From assembly GCF_016097555.1 (NCBI RefSeq), contig NC_054712.1:37752454-37816453 (forward strand): 64,000 nucleotides of DNA, read 5' to 3'. This document shows positions 11,243 to 24,400 of this stretch, piece by piece. Numbering within the stretch: position 1 is the first letter of the stretch; the number at the start of each line of letters is the position of its first letter. Both the position numbers and the translations under genes were made by a program. Source of the stretch: Gigantopelta aegis. Taxonomy: Eukaryota; Mollusca; Gastropoda; Neomphalida; Peltospiridae. The notes below the pieces were generated by a model that was not told the origin of the DNA, did no database searches, and saw only the letters and a program-made list of their open reading frames with translations.

Positions 11243-13200
11243 ATATAATATTTTAAGACCGTATAGAAATAATACTGTATGTTATGTATTTATGAAAACA
11301 AAATACATAGTCATGTCAGCATGTTTTTTTATATGATAACTGAAAATGTTGATAATTGTGCGTTTTTACCCTTAAAAGTTTGAAAAATAGTAGTTTGACA
11401 ATCAAGTTATCCTGACCGTAATTGTCTGTTTAAACTAGATTTTCTTTGCTATGAATTGTGGTTTACAATCAAGTGATTTATCTTAAGAAAAATGTAATAA
11501 TGATAGTTTTAAAATTCTTTTGGAAGTCGACTACTCTGTTGGTTTTTATTCAGGGAATAATGATACAAATTATTTTAATAGAGGAATATTTATTTTGTAA
11601 GAAAATCATTATTTTCAGATGTGTATATATTTTATTTCATATTCTTAAATACTCACATTTCCGATCAATGGGAAGCTGGGTAAATAAATATGAAATGTTT
11701 TTAAAAAATGGTTTTCAGTGTTAATTGGATTTAAGTTTTTAAAATTGTATACACTTTACTGCGTGCGGTCCATGCAATTAAAAATATGTGTATTGTGCAA
11801 AGTAAAAAGAAAACTGAGGAGAGAAAATTAGTTTTCCTCAGCTTTTGGTGGGTTTTTTTTTTTTAAATATACTTTATCTTAGCATTTTGTTTTAGTATCT
11901 AGTTGCATCAAAAAAAATATATAAAAAAATACAGATGTTAATAAAATTTTCTTCAGCTTTTCCATCGGCATTACTGAATCGGCATTACTGAATATTAATG
12001 CAAACTGAGGGCTGGTGTGTTTATAAATCTTTCTGATCATACTATGCATGTCGGCATTGTAGCACGCTAATCATGAAAACTGAAATTGACATTCCAGTGG
12101 CACAAGCTAGTATGCTGGTTGTCGTGGATGCAGACTGGACCATATTTGGTGTGCACACACTCATAATCAAGAAATAGTCTTAAGACATTTTGTAACTGAA
12201 TTAATTTAATTGCACAAAACATTAGAAATCTGTTAACAAAATACCAGACATTTGGCACATGTGCATGATTTAGGAAGAGGGGGGAAAGAGTGAAGATGAT
12301 GGGGGGGGGGGGGGGATAGTTTTTAAAATTTTATTTATGAAGTTAATTGTTTTTATGTGCAATTGGGATGCACTGCCATAATTGTACATTGCCAGATATG
12401 AAATAATTTTTCTGTTTTAAGAAGACGACTACATGTGGTCCTATTATTTTTTTATTATTATATTTTTTTTTTTTAGAAGGCAACTACCGGTAGTCGTAAA
12501 TAATAAATATAGTTCTTTTTACAAGAAAATAAAACAATTTGTTTTACAAGAAAATACAACAATTTGAATAAACAACATTGCAGTAAAGGTAATTTCAAGG
12601 ATTCTATGGGCCACAATATTTTATGAGTTTTATTATAAACAAAACGTGGCATCTATTACCGTGATACCATTTAATACACATGCAGCGTTAATGTACATGC
12701 CTAATTTGCTTCCACATGATCTATTTTAGTGCAGATTTGTTTTATTGCAACAGAAATAAAATGTGTCATTATTTTAATAAATAGAAAGACTAGTACAGAT
12801 CTGTAAAACTTGCTTTGACCGGAGTATACCATATCCTAGTCACCTTGCAGCGCTTAATTATTTTACTTGTTAGTGATTTATAATCTGGAATCGTACATTT
12901 GTATGTCATAGTTCCACACAGTGAACTGTTAATAGTTGTCATTTTAGCTGTGTATATTATACAGTGTTATACTCAAGAGGATATAAAGTAAAATGCTTGA
13001 ATTGAAGAATAGAGGTAAAACATTTCGTCGGAAACTCTGAAATGTTACTGGATTACAATATAATCAGTATTTTTACGAGCATACAAACTATAAGCTAGAT
13101 GATGAGGGGGTCAATGTCAACATGCTTTCTTCTTTTTTAAATGTTTGTAAAATATTCCTTACAAAATCACAATTTTTATTATATGCCTGTCTTTGATGGG
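11243..13200. other. AT-rich spacer, no gene seen
   Basis: Only short lineage-free ORFs are present. A G homopolymer lies at 12300-12315, and 12481-12500 has a small palindrome (CTACCGGTAG). Nothing else supports a feature. Confidence 0.4.
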
Positions 13201-13205
13201 TCATA

Positions 13206-13306
13206 GGGCTGGGATGTGGCCCAGTAGTAAAACCCTCGGTCTGATGCACGGTCGATCTAGGATTGATCCCCAATCTAGTGCTGTCGTTAAACAAAACAAA
13301 CTTTTT
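13206..13306 (+). mobile_element. SINE with internal deletion (head joined to tail B)
   Basis: The head GGCTGGGATGTGGCCCAGTA and B box GGATTGATCCCC run almost directly into the tail GTCGTTAAACAAAACAAACT. The common middle of about 200 bp is missing. The result is a roughly 100-bp mini-SINE. Confidence 0.75.
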
Positions 13307-16080
13307 TATGGGTCGTATTTAGTAAGGTGTTGTCCGTCGGTAAAGTCTTTGTTTCCGGAGCATAACTTTCTTAACAATTTAAATAGGGTCATCAAACCTT
13401 GCATGCAAGTCAACTTAGAATGGCGGAGTGTTGTGTACTATAACTAGGTCACTTCACGCATTACTGCTCATTAAAAGAAATACGTGTGCAGGCCATATCT
13501 TCTTCATTACTTCATATAGGATCATCAGACCGTGTATGCTTTTGATGGACCCATCATGTACCTCACTGGTAATCTTGTTTTACTTATACTTTTTGGAAGA
13601 GTGGTGGGGTACTAAAAAAAATAGTTAACATTTTGTATGCTTGTGAAAATATTTTTTAGAAATGTTATGCTTGTGAAAATATTGATAACTGAACATCTCC
13701 GAACTAAAGCATTTTTATCAGATACTACTGCTGTTTATTGTTCAGGTTTTAAATATACCTGATATAAGGTGTATTCTTGCTGAAAGTTGGACTTTTAAAA
13801 TTCCAACATGTTCTGTATTGCCACTTAAACCAAATCTTCACAAATTTAAATAATAAAAGAATCCTGTACCACCATTACTTCAGTCATTTTCATGACAGGT
13901 TTGTTTTTTAAACTTTTACCAATTTTATTCTTCATCTCCATTGTAATTTGTATTTCCCACCTAGACTATTCCGTATTTAAAAATATATACAAAGAAACAA
14001 TTTGTGCCAAGTTCATTTCAGAGTGTGTTTCTTGCCAAAACCATTGTTTGTATTACAATCGGAATCCATTTTTTACCATGTCCCCATTGCACATGACTAT
14101 CTTAACGTTTTGTATATTCTTACACCGAATAACGGTAGAATCTTTTTTTTCTTCTATTTTGTTTTCTAACAATGATTTTTCAAGTATAAAACAAAAAGTA
14201 CTGTTTTAAATGTCTTAAAATATTTAAATAATTGAATATATCTACTGACTACTTTAGTTTGGTTGGGCAATATAGGCATAAGTTAAATATGCCAGTTGCT
14301 TTAGCTTCCTTTAAACTTGTAGCATGTCGATTTAGATTTGTTGAGATCTTGATGATCTCACTGGGTCTGTATTGAATTCCAAGTTGTGCTGTGATATGCT
14401 TAAATTAAGTATTGAAGTATTATATGATGGAGTTAACCTAAAACTGCGATCTGTGGTATACTTTGTATGCAATTAGAATAGACGTGCAATACATGTATAC
14501 ATATTTCTTTTCTTCCCATGAATCACCATTCTTCGATTTCTTTTAATTACTATCTGCAATTTAGGTCACATTCAAAAGATTCAGACACTTGAAAGCTATT
14601 ACTTACAATGTGCTGATGTGTCATTAAACAAACTTACCTTCCTTTTTCTTCCCTTTTTCAAACATTTTCTTAACTAAATTGAGATGTATTTACACTTATG
14701 CCGTAATCTATGGCTTATGGGGATAATTAAATACAGTAACCCATATAATTCTTACAAGATGGTGGGTGCACATTAAGTTGATGTACAAAAATACACAATA
14801 TACAAAAACTTGTAGCACTTCTCTTCCAGTGATGTGGATTTGTTTAACCACAGAATATCCCAATAATGAGTACACACATGTACAGAAGGAAAAATCTTTT
14901 TTTAAAATTAATTAAATATTGTTGAAAAACATTACTTCTCTGCCATCTTGTTACATAACTGTTTGGGAACATTTCTTTTTGATAAGAATTGTTATTGTGT
15001 GTAAGGCAGTTAATAATACACATTGATTGTGATTCACAAGTTTAAAACTAGTTGAGTTTTTTCCTCTTTCTATTTTACTTCTTTTCTGTTTTTTTTTCTA
15101 TGAGTAAACTATTACATATTGGAGAGGCGAGATTTGCAGCTATAGCTGCAATGACTTTGACTGCTTCTGATGTTTCAGACCATATTGACATAAAAATTAT
15201 AGCTTTTGAAATGATGTACAAAATGTATGTTTTTACAACATCTAGTTTTGTTCAGGCTGAGGATTATCTTTACCAGAAATCTTATATCAGTTTTGAAATT
15301 TCTGAAACAAAATTTTGATATTTCAAGCATAAATGTAAAAACTGATGTGCAGTTCGGTGATTTTTTTTTTGTTTTGTATATAGACATTAATATATATATT
15401 AATAAATTTGATATTATAGATTGAAATAAGCTAGTAGTACAGTGTAATTATTCCAGTGGCTAAATTTCGGTTTTGGTTGTGTGAGTAAAAGTAAATGTTA
15501 ATATTAAAGCCTATTGGATATTTGAAATTCTAGATGGCTGACATTTTTTCTTTACTTCTATCAGCATCTTTATAATTAAAATCTGGAACACAGTATTTCA
15601 TGTGAAAGCTTAGTCCACATCATATCTTTTAAGATTTAGAAATCCAAATGTCAGACTTTTCAACTTGTTAAAAAAGCTGAGCATGGCAATTTTAGCTGCA
15701 TGTTTTTAACATGGGTTTTTTTTCCTTCTTTTCTTTTTCCCTTCAGTTATTGCTCCCTTCAGTTATTGCAAAGTTAAGATGGTTAGAAAGACCCTACTGA
15801 CAAAACAAAAACAGTATCTGTCTTCTTGAAAACTGAACACAAACTAAAATCTTACTTCTCTCATTTGTCTCCACCCACCCAAACACATTCAAGTAGAGTA
15901 TTTCACACTTTTGATGTGTATAAAATATTCATACATGTTTGTTGATTTTGATGAATTCTTTAAAAATAAATTGTTGCTATCACCAATTGAAAAACAAAAA
16001 TGTTTCTTTCTTGTTTTTTTTGATTTTGTTTAGTTAAAGGGAATAACTGGCCAATATTTTGATGTTTTTGTTTTTGTTTT
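13307..16080. other. AT-rich spacer, no gene seen
   Basis: No ORF has recognisable domains or splice-supported structure. A weak SINE-tail remnant is visible at about 14620 (TCATTAAACAAACTTACCTT). The rest is unassigned. Confidence 0.4.
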
Positions 16081-16098
16081 CTTTTCTTTTTTATTATT

Positions 16099-16101
16099 AC
16101 A

Positions 16102-16145
<44 letters not shown>

Positions 16146-16170
16146 CCCCCCCCCCCCCCCCCCCCCCCTC
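16099..16170. repeat. (CT)n(C)n compound microsatellite
   Basis: About 40 bases of CT dinucleotides are followed by about 25 C. Both strands give low-complexity ORFs (Leu/Ser/Pro or Arg/Glu/Gly) that are artefacts. Confidence 0.92.
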
Positions 16171-16454
16171 CCAGTAGCATTGACAATAACTATTATTACA
16201 AACACTTAAATGTATTGGAAGGAATGGTTGATTTGTTTATCAAATAATGATTATTTATAGCTATTTTTAAAATGTTCTTTAAATTTTTGGAATTTTTCCT
16301 ATTTTTTAAAAACATACTGTGCTAAATACTCTTAATAAAAGACTACATAAAACTAAGTTAAAATGTATTGTTTTTAATTGATACACACATAATGTTCACT
16401 AGCATGTATCAAGTAATTACTGAAGCCTTAGCCTTTCTGATTGGGGGTTTTCTG

Positions 16455-16545
16455 CATCCCAACCAGTGTCTGGTACATCAAAGGCTGTGGTATGTGCTGT
16501 CCCATCTAAAAAAAAATGCATATAAAAGATCCCTTGCTGCCAAAT
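16455..16545 (+). mobile_element. SINE middle fragment
   Basis: It keeps only ACATCAAAGGCTGTGGTATG and TATAAAAGATCCCTTGCTGC, with an A-rich insertion between them. Head and tail are gone. Confidence 0.65.
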
Positions 16546-16599
16546 TGCGAAAATTGCTCAATCTTTTAATTTTTTTACTTAATCCTATGGGACGTTCAA

Positions 16600-16830
16600 A
16601 ATTCAATAGCACCAACATTGCTCCCACCCGCTACCGACCCCGGTCGGGCTGCTGGTTCTCTCTTGCATCTACCAGTGCAGACAGTTCCTTCTCCCTCCCA
16701 CCCCAACCCTTTGCTGTCCTGGACGGATGATCCGGTGTGGGCTGAGACCAGTGCCCATGACAGGCATGCGTTACAACAGTTTGCTCTGAATGTGCATGTT
16801 AAACCCTTTGACCTGACCCTAATGATGTTA
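16600..16830 (+). mobile_element. Possible 3' end of a non-LTR retrotransposon
   Basis: A GC-rich island with short broken reading frames ends CATGTTAAACCCTTTGACCT-GACCC. From memory this resembles the non-coding 3' ends of molluscan LINEs that finish in short GACCT-type repeats. Only the tail is here, with no reverse transcriptase motif, so the assignment is tentative. Confidence 0.35.
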
Positions 16831-16931
16831 AAACCTTTTTTTAGCTGAGGTCGCTTGGTTTAAAAGTCACTGAATATTTGCTCAACAGTCTTATGACTGA
16901 CTTTCAAGGCATTGGAACACCCAAAGACCAA

Positions 16932-16941
16932 TGGGTTTTTT

Positions 16942-16981
<40 letters not shown>

Positions 16982-16982
16982 T
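16932..16982. repeat. T homopolymer
   Basis: About 45 T with one G interruption near the left end. Length is probably polymorphic or an assembly estimate. Confidence 0.9.
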
Positions 16983-17329
16983 ACAATATTTGTATATTTT
17001 ATAATTTTATAAGTCGCATCACATATACACTACACATTTTAATAGAAAACTGTCTCTACATAAATGCATACTATTGTATGACTATATTGCTTCTACTGTA
17101 TCCGGTATGCTATAATTTAAAAAAAAAAAAGACCAAAATCTACAACATAACTTTAATCTACTATTGTTCCAAGCCCCTTGGTTTGATTGGTTAAATATTC
17201 TTGAGTTTTGATTGGTTAACTGTTGTGAATCCAGGCTTTTAGACAGAAAATTGAGGGTACATAATACAAACAAAACTTAAGTGCACTTACTAGGTGGTCG
17301 TGGGTTTTAAAGTTTTGAAATTGGACACT

Positions 17330-18075
17330 TTGTTTCATGCGCTATAACAAATTTTAAACAGCAGTTATCTTACTAAAAAAGTAATCTATCAAAGAATTGT
17401 GAATATATATGCATTAATTTCCAATATTTTTGTGGTACGTAATTCTACCCTTCATACCCTCTGGCAGAAACCCTGGAATCTAATGTGACACTATTAACTA
17501 ATAAAAGCTATGGCATTTCAACACATTATTGATTATCATGTGCTTTGACAGATTTTAAACAGCAAGTTTCTGTATTATATCATCTATCGAAGAATGTTTT
17601 GGGAACTTGGATTAATTTGTAATATTATATGGTACATAATTTTAGCTCTATACCATCTGGCAGAAACCCAGGAATCTCTTGAAACTATTAAAGGCATATT
17701 GTCACAAACCACTGACCTATTTAATGCTCTAACAAAGTATTACGTAAACAAAAATAATTACAAAATGTCTATAAATGAACATTTTGTATATTATTCAACT
17801 ATCTTCATAACCACCATACTCCATTTTTTAATGATATTTTGTAACAATAATTGAATTATGGCAATGGTCCATAATTCAAAAACTAAAATTGCTGAGAGGG
17901 TTGACATGGATTTCACTCCATCATGGTTCAGTTAAGGTAATGCAATAACTAGATTTGGTTTCCAACAATTAATGTAATTTTTAGTTATTATCCATTTTTA
18001 GAGAAGGTCCTTGAATCTGTGACAGTATGCCTTTTAACTAAAACAAGTTTTGGCATTTCAGCACAATTACTGTAA
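17330..18075. repeat. Tandem duplication (~215-bp unit), second unit split by a MITE
   Basis: Unit 1 (about 17335-17530) and unit 2 (about 17545-17690 plus 18034-18075) share TTTTAAACAGCA, CATCTATC/AATCTATC, TGGTAC(G/A)TAATT, CTGGCAGAAACCC and TGGCATTTCA in the same order. Unit 2 is broken at a TTAA by the MITE 17692-18033, which dates the MITE after the duplication. Confidence 0.7.
17692..18033. mobile_element. TTAA-flanked MITE, AGGCATA family, full length
   Basis: The termini AGGCATATTGTCAC and GTGACAGTATGCCT are inverted repeats. TTAA borders both ends (17688-17691 and 18034-18037). The matching pre-insertion sequence CTATTAACTAA exists in the neighbouring tandem unit at about 17490, which confirms the insertion point. 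Confidence 0.82.
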
Positions 18076-18359
18076 GTATTTTGTTGTACTCTGATGTTCA
18101 TTTCCTTTCCCATAAATTGTAATGTCAAGCTTAATGTCAACATTGTAATACTGCTTCAGATGTTTCCACATACCAACTCAGGAATGAATACCAAAAACGG
18201 TTTTTCCATTTTTTGATCCACTCTTGGTCGCTTTGATATTTTTAAAACTGATTTTATTCTGAGACTTGCAAATTCATCTGTTCTTTGTATATACTAAGTA
18301 GTTTAAAGTTGTAGTTAGTTATGTAATCATATTCTAGTCTTTGATGTGTATCACATTCA

Positions 18360-19260
18360 TCAGTTTTCATTTTGGATTTACATGTTTTGCCATGGTAACG
18401 GCTTCAGAAGGGAGTATGATAAGTGTTGGATAATTTGAAGAACATTTACTATACACCTGTGACGTCACTGTATTGTCTCAACGCTCCGTTATTTTTCAGT
18501 AATGGAGTGATGATTCCATAACTCTCCATTACTAAGAGTAATATAAATAAGATATAGATATATATAGATAGATAGACATAAAGTCATTATCTATTAAGTG
18601 TATTTTAAGTAGGGGAATAGCCTCATAACTCTCCATTCTCTGAAAAATAATTGAGACGAGGCCTGCTAGGGAGAGTTATTCGAACATTCCCCTATACGTA
18701 AACTGGATCAGTTGAATACTTTAAGTGTTTGACTTGTGGATCATTGAAGGTATCCATGTGACTAATATGTTAATGATGCCACAACTGGAACTGGTATAGA
18801 ACCAACAAAAATACTTAACAGAATAGCAAAGCTATTAATAGCATCGAGTGGATTTTGATATCTTTTTCTAATCTTGAGATCACAACCTGGTTTTGGTTAG
18901 GAATGTTATTGTCGTTAAATTTTTATGAAAAAGAATAAATTTTTAATTTTCAAGTTTCATTTTGGAATTACATGTACATGTTTTGCCATGGTAACGACTT
19001 CAGAAGGGATAATGATAAGTGTAATATAATCTGGAAGAGCTGTAATTGGATCATTTGAATATTTTAAGTGTTTGACTTGTAGATCATTGGAGGTCTCCAT
19101 GTGACTAATATGTTAATAATGCCACAACTAGAACTGGTATAGAATAACAAAAATAGCTATTAATAGCATTGAGTTGATTTTGGTATCTTTTTCTAATGAG
19201 ATCACAACCTGTTTTTGGTTATGAATGCTATCGTCATTAAATTTTTATAAAAAAAAAATA
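18360..19260. repeat. Tandem duplication (~310-bp unit), first unit split
   Basis: Unit 1 (about 18365-18948) and unit 2 (about 18955-19255) share TTTTGCCATGGTAACG, CTTCAGAAGGGA, TAAGTGTTTGACTTGT and CATGTGACTAATATGTTAAT in order. Unit 1 carries an additional 200-250 bp foldback (see 18475-18657). Confidence 0.75.
18475..18657. mobile_element. Foldback/MITE in unit 1 of the tandem repeat
   Basis: GTCTCAACGCTCCGTTATTT is inverted at CTGAAAAATAATTGAGAC, and CATAACTCTCCATT occurs in both halves. It is absent from unit 2, so it inserted after the duplication. No ORF. Confidence 0.6.
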
Positions 19261-19513
19261 TATATATACTTGATGAAAACCAGTCGAGAGAGCGGTTGTG
19301 GTAATGCACTGGCACGCAAACTGCTACACTAGACCATACTAACAATTGTACGACTTTTTCAGTGAAATGAGCATACTAGTTTCATGTTTTATTATTTTTT
19401 CGGTCCTATATCATTTAAAAAATCAGAAACTGTCACATTGCAATTTCGGTCAGTGTTTTCACTATAAATACTCCACATATTTCTTGCTGTTACGTTCCTA
19501 TTAGTTGACCATA

Positions 19514-19838
19514 CACTACTAAATAGCCCAGTGGTACAGCGCTCGCTTGATGCGCGGTTGGTGTGAGATTGATCTCCGTTGGTGGCCCCCATTGTGCAAT
19601 TTCTCATTCCAGCCAGTGCACCACGACTGGTATATCAAAGGCAGTGGTATGTACTACCCTTTCTGTGGGATGGTGCATATAAATGATCCCTTGCTGCTAA
19701 TCGAAAAGAGTAGCCCATGAAGTGGCGACAGTGGGTTTCCTCTCAATATCTGTATGGTGCTTAACCATGTCTGACGCCATATAACCGTAAATAAAATGTG
19801 TTGAGTGCATCGTTAAATAAAATATTTCTTTCTTTCTT
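19514..19838 (+). mobile_element. tRNA-derived SINE, full length, tail A
   Basis: The head TAGCCCAGTGGTACAGCGCT is followed by the degenerate B box GAGATTGATCTCC, the middle CATATAAATGATCCCTTGCT and the tail GCATCGTTAAATAAAATATT with a TTTC-rich end. Confidence 0.82.
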
Positions 19839-19949
19839 TTACGAAGTACTTCTGTTGCAGATAACTCACCACTATTGTTTTTACATGGTCAAGCATACAA
19901 ACATTACCCTATGTAGCAAGTAAACCTTAAGAAGAGAAGATCTCTTGCT

Positions 19950-20168
19950 ATTTCTCATTCCAGCCAGTGCACCATGACTGGTATATCAAAGGTTGTGGTA
20001 TGTGCTATCTTGTCTGTGGGAAGGTGCATATAAAAGATCCCTAGCTACTGTAAACATGTATCGCCATTCCCATTTAAAACTGTGTCAAAATTACCAAATG
20101 TTTGATATCCCAATAGCCGATGATTAATAAATCAATGTGCTCTAGTGGTGGTGTTAAACAACACAAAC
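19950..20168 (+). mobile_element. SINE, head-less, tail B
   Basis: The middle AAAGATCCCTAGCTACTG joins tail B: CCAATAGCCGATGATTAATA, GTGCTCTAGTGGTGGTG and AAACAACACAAACT. Confidence 0.75.
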
Positions 20169-20209
20169 TATAACTTTAGAAGACCTCATGTGACTATTCT
20201 ACTTATAAC

Positions 20210-20335
20210 CCCACAACACAACACAACACAACAACACACACACAACACCACAACACAATACAACACAACACAGACACACACCACACACACACACAACACA
20301 ACACACAACACACACCACACACACACACACACAAA
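20210..20335. repeat. CA/CACAA-rich low-complexity tract
   Basis: Interleaved ACACAACA and CACACA units run for about 120 bp directly after a SINE tail. It probably expanded from the SINE's AAACAACACAAAC end. Confidence 0.85.
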
Positions 20336-20587
20336 ATGTTTACAAAAATTCCACCTAAAGTTTGAAATATTACCTATTTACTTCAAGGGATCCGAGAGGA
20401 GAAGCATGTTATTCAACCTCTGTGTACATGATATCGTATGCCATTCAGTTCTAGATGCAGAAATCCGTCCTGTTTCTACACCATAATTATCGGAGTTGGC
20501 CCCACTTTAAACATAACCTAACCATGAAGTCCGTTCTGATTTCAAGAAAATAAAATAAAGAGGCACTCTTTTGAGTGGTATTTTTCC

Positions 20588-20806
20588 TTTCAGCCCGTGC
20601 TTCACGGCTGATATGTACTACCTTGTCTATGGGATGGTGCATATAAAAGATCCCTTGCTGCTAATCGAAAAGAGTAGCCCATGAAGTAACAGTAGGTTTC
20701 CTCTCAATATTTGTGTGGTCCATACCCATATGTCCAACAACATATAACCGTTAATAAAATGTGTTGAATGCGTCGTTAATAAAACATTTTCTTCCTTTTC
20801 AGTGTA
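20588..20806 (+). mobile_element. SINE, 5'-truncated, tail A
   Basis: It contains GCATATAAAAGATCCCTTGC, GAAAAGAGTAGCCCATGAAG and the tail GCGTCGTTAATAAAACATTT. A second, much older SINE begins right after it. Confidence 0.78.
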
Positions 20807-20811
20807 TAGTG

Positions 20812-20997
20812 GGGTATCTAGCTCAGTTGAAATGCTTGTTTCGGATGCTTCGATGGAAGGATCAAATTGGTATTCCAGGCATCATGTCTGGGTAGGTCCA
20901 TATAAAAGATCCTTGCTGCTAATGGGGAAAATGTAGCAGAGTTTTCTCTGAAGATGGTGTTTCAGAATTATCATATGTTTTATATCTAATAACTAAA
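20812..20997 (+). mobile_element. Old SINE with TAGCTCAG head
   Basis: The head GGGGTATCTAGCTCAGTTGA and middle CATATAAAAGATCCTTGCTG are visible. The 3' part is eroded (TATGTTTTATATCTAATAAC). Confidence 0.55.
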
Positions 20998-22174
20998 CAA
21001 GTAAACTAACTTTTCTTTTCAGTGGAACTACAGTGTCACCTATATACCACTGATTGGCTGCAATAGTAGTGAAATGCATCCAACTACCCTAAGGGTTTTT
21101 TAATTTAACTGACCATCACTGATTTTTAAAGAATGTAAAGTTTTATAGAATTGGCTGTCGGCAATTAAATAGCCATTCAAGTTTACAAACTAGTCTGAAT
21201 GTTTTATAACCGCAGCAAGTAGCTTACCATTAACTGATATGAACCTAACAGCAAGAAATAATTGGATACATATTTAGTGACCAAAATGCAGGTATTTGAA
21301 ATTTAAAAATCAACTGAAAATTTGTCATTGGTCAATATGACTTGCCCAAATGCATGGGGGCAAAATAATTTTCACATTTGTATTGTCAGTAAAATAATTG
21401 GTAAAACACCCGTCTGAAGCACTACACTCCCTGACTGTGTTTTTCCCATTCCAACCAAGACTGGTTTGTTGAAAGAGTATAAATAAAAAATCCTTTCTTG
21501 TTAATTGGCTGTAGCTAAAAATGAGCTGGGGTGTTAAATATTCCTTTACTTCACTACCTACTACTGTTAAAACAATGTGGTGAAGATGTTTATGATTTTG
21601 TTTGTTCTTACCAGTGGATGACGCCCAATAGCCAGTGTATTTTTCGTGCTCGGGTGTCGTTAAACATCTATTCTGTCTGTTCTATTACCAGTGGATGACA
21701 AGTCCCATTACTCGCAGTGTTGTAAAGTCACAGTGCTTTTCTTATCCACTCTTGTACCCACTTTCTTGTCGATGGTTTAACCTCGATTCATGATTGAAAA
21801 TTAGTTTGAGAGAAGATCAGATGCACTTTGCATTTCACATTAACAATTTAGTTTTGATTGTCATCTCCACTTAAAATCTTATTGAAACTGAATGTTTTTG
21901 TATTATGAAATTATTTCTGACATGACAGACGATTCGTTGTATAACTAACTTTATTGCAGCGTAGTTCAGAGATTGATCATCAAATATTTGAACCATCAAT
22001 GAGTAATTGGGCCTTACTGGTACACAGCTACCATGATATTATTTGGGAGGGGGTGGGGAATGGGGTTGGTGGGAGGGGAGTTGTTTTTATTTGCAAGGTG
22101 AGGGGACAAGTTGTGAGTATACCTTGACAAACAAGATCACATTATTGGTTTTTGTTAGTCCTTTTCCGGTCCAA

Positions 22175-22445
22175 ACAGAGGGGACTACAGATTTGGTCTC
22201 TGTCCATCTGTCTGTCTGTGTGTCTGTCCCACATCTAGTTTTCCAGACATTCTTTTCACAGTTCCTCAAGATACTGAGCCGAAATTTTGTATATAGCTTT
22301 ATCATGTACTGTTACATATAAGTTTTTGACTTTCATGACGATTTACTAAGTTTTCACAGCGTTATGGCCCGTGAACTTAGGAGATATGAAAATATGTTGG
22401 GTCCGGTAAGGGGACATGTATGCTTTAGTATGACTCTCGGAATTC
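22175..22445 (+). repeat. Second copy of the GTCTGTCTG dispersed repeat
   Basis: It begins near GAGGGGACTACAGATTTGG, passes a short GTCTGTCTG run and shares ordered blocks with 7508-7725. It ends near CTCGGAATTCTTGTTTAT. No coding sequence is apparent. This copy lacks the MITE that splits the other. Confidence 0.55.
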
Positions 22446-22860
22446 TTGTTTATCTGCAGTCCCAAGTTGTAATGTTTATATTCTCCCATCCCTAGCGATG
22501 CAAGACATACCCATTCCATGACATCAGCCCATGCAGAATTAATCTGTCTTGGATGGGTTATGACGTCACTGAATTTAACATGCGAAGTATTACGGCATTG
22601 GTAATATATGACGTCATATCAATGCAAGTTGCTTAGTTTTAGATCAATATTTTATTGTTAAAACCTTCATTATAAAAGCTATCTTGTTAATTTGTAGTGT
22701 TAAATTTTATTTAACACATGAAAGAGACACAACAAATATGGTAATGTAGTTTATTTATGATAAAACAGTCAAATAAAGAAGTTACTTTTTCAGCCATCTT
22801 TGTTTGTTCGTGTAAAATAATGGTTTATTTATCGAATGGATGGGAGAAAAAGACTCCATC

Positions 22861-22990
22861 ATATGCGGCCATGTGATATAGAAAAAGTATATCCTCGGTA
22901 GTGGAAATTTTGAAGCTTCGTCCCAGGGTCAAAATTTGGAAATTTCCACCAATGCGGGTGTACTCTTTCTATCCCACATGACCACATATG
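22861..22990. repeat. Foldback sequence (imperfect ~55-bp arms)
   Basis: ATATGCGGCCATGTGATATA is inverted at CCCACATGACCACATATG, and GTGGAAATTTTGAAGC pairs with the inner GGTCAAAATTTGGAAATTTC. It resembles a palindromic MITE. Confidence 0.65.
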
Positions 22991-23609
22991 GAGATGGAGT
23001 CTGTTAGTATCACTTGGTGTGGACATGGTTGTTAGTGGCAGGATGATTGCTTTGTGGAACTGAAAGGCTTTTATACACGTAATCTTCATTCAATAGGGCA
23101 GCAGTGATTGACATTTTTTGTCATTTTCATACATTTACTGCTTAGCATTTTGTAAAATGTAACCATATAATGTTTTGTACATTTTTGTATCATACTTGTA
23201 CCTGTAAATTAATTTTTGAAATGGAATCAATTTGTGTAGTGTAATGGTGCCTATAAATGTTTTTAAAACATGAATACTATACATAGTTAAATTTAATATA
23301 TTTCAAAATGTTTGCTTCTTCTATAAGCATCATAAGTACCGAATATGATTGATATGCATTTGTTGGATACTATCCATTCTTACGGATAAGGGCAACAGAA
23401 ATGGTAGATTTAAGTTCACCATTTCTGCTAATGATTCCAGAAGGCACCAGTCTTTTTGGTTTTGGTTTGGTTGACAAAAAGTCTGGATACAAAAAAAACA
23501 GTTTGAAAATGTCACAACATTCAGAGGTCTTCTCATTTTCTGCCAAAACATAATTTTTTGTTGCCCTTGTCTATTAAACTATATTAAAGAAATATCCATT
23601 TACGGTGAC

Positions 23610-23638
23610 TACAAAAAAAAAAAAAAAAAAAAAAAAAT
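23610..23638. repeat. A homopolymer
   Basis: A run of about 26 A. No associated element was identified. Confidence 0.85.
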
Positions 23639-24154
23639 TGTTTGTACATGTAAATATGTATAGATTTTAATGTTTTAATTCATAAACCCCTTTGACACAC
23701 ACACACTAAATAGAGCATTCACAGGTATTGAAACGTGTTTTTTTTTTCTTTTGTGAGGAGTATTCACTCCAAAATCAAATGAGATGGGCTTAATTAATTA
23801 CCCGATAGTGTCGTTATTCTTTGAAGATAGTTCAATTTCTAATATTGGTTTACTTTTCACAGGGGTGGCACAGTGTAAAAAATAGTGGTATGGCTCGTGG
23901 TTGCCAGACTCTCCTTTCAAATTACTTTGTAAGGACATTTTCCCAGATATAACAAATATAACCCACACGCGCACACACAAAAGTGGTAAGGCCATGGCCG
24001 TACCAACCGTACCATCTGCGCCGCCCCTGTTTCAGGTTCAACTAAAATTGTCTTTTTACTGGGATATTAATAGCTATTAATTTTAAATGTAGTAATTGAC
24101 CCGTATTTATCATATTAATACCTTGTAGATATAACTAGGGATCTAATGGAGGTT

Positions 24155-24400
24155 TGATCTGCATGTAGCTCAGTGTGGTGGCTGCGTGCTTTGACAATGT
24201 GCGATATAGGTCACACGATTACTGGTAATTCAAAAGCCATGGTATGTAATGTCCTGTCTATGGAAAAGTACATATCAAAGAACCCTTGCTACTGTTTAGG
24301 AATATCCTGCCTGGCTTGTCATCATTTAAAATGAGCTTCGGTATAATTGAACAAATATTCCCTTCCATTAACTGTACAATATAGTTCCGGTCCTGGGCTC
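24155..24400 (+). mobile_element. Old SINE remnant
   Basis: TCTGCATGTAGCTCAGTG with a later AAAGAACCCTTGCTACTG block keeps head and middle in the right order and spacing. The rest is eroded. Confidence 0.4.

Noticed and set aside
13892-14209. 105-codon ORF with Cys residues
   Set aside because: Composition follows the local AT-rich DNA. No domain, repeat or splice support.
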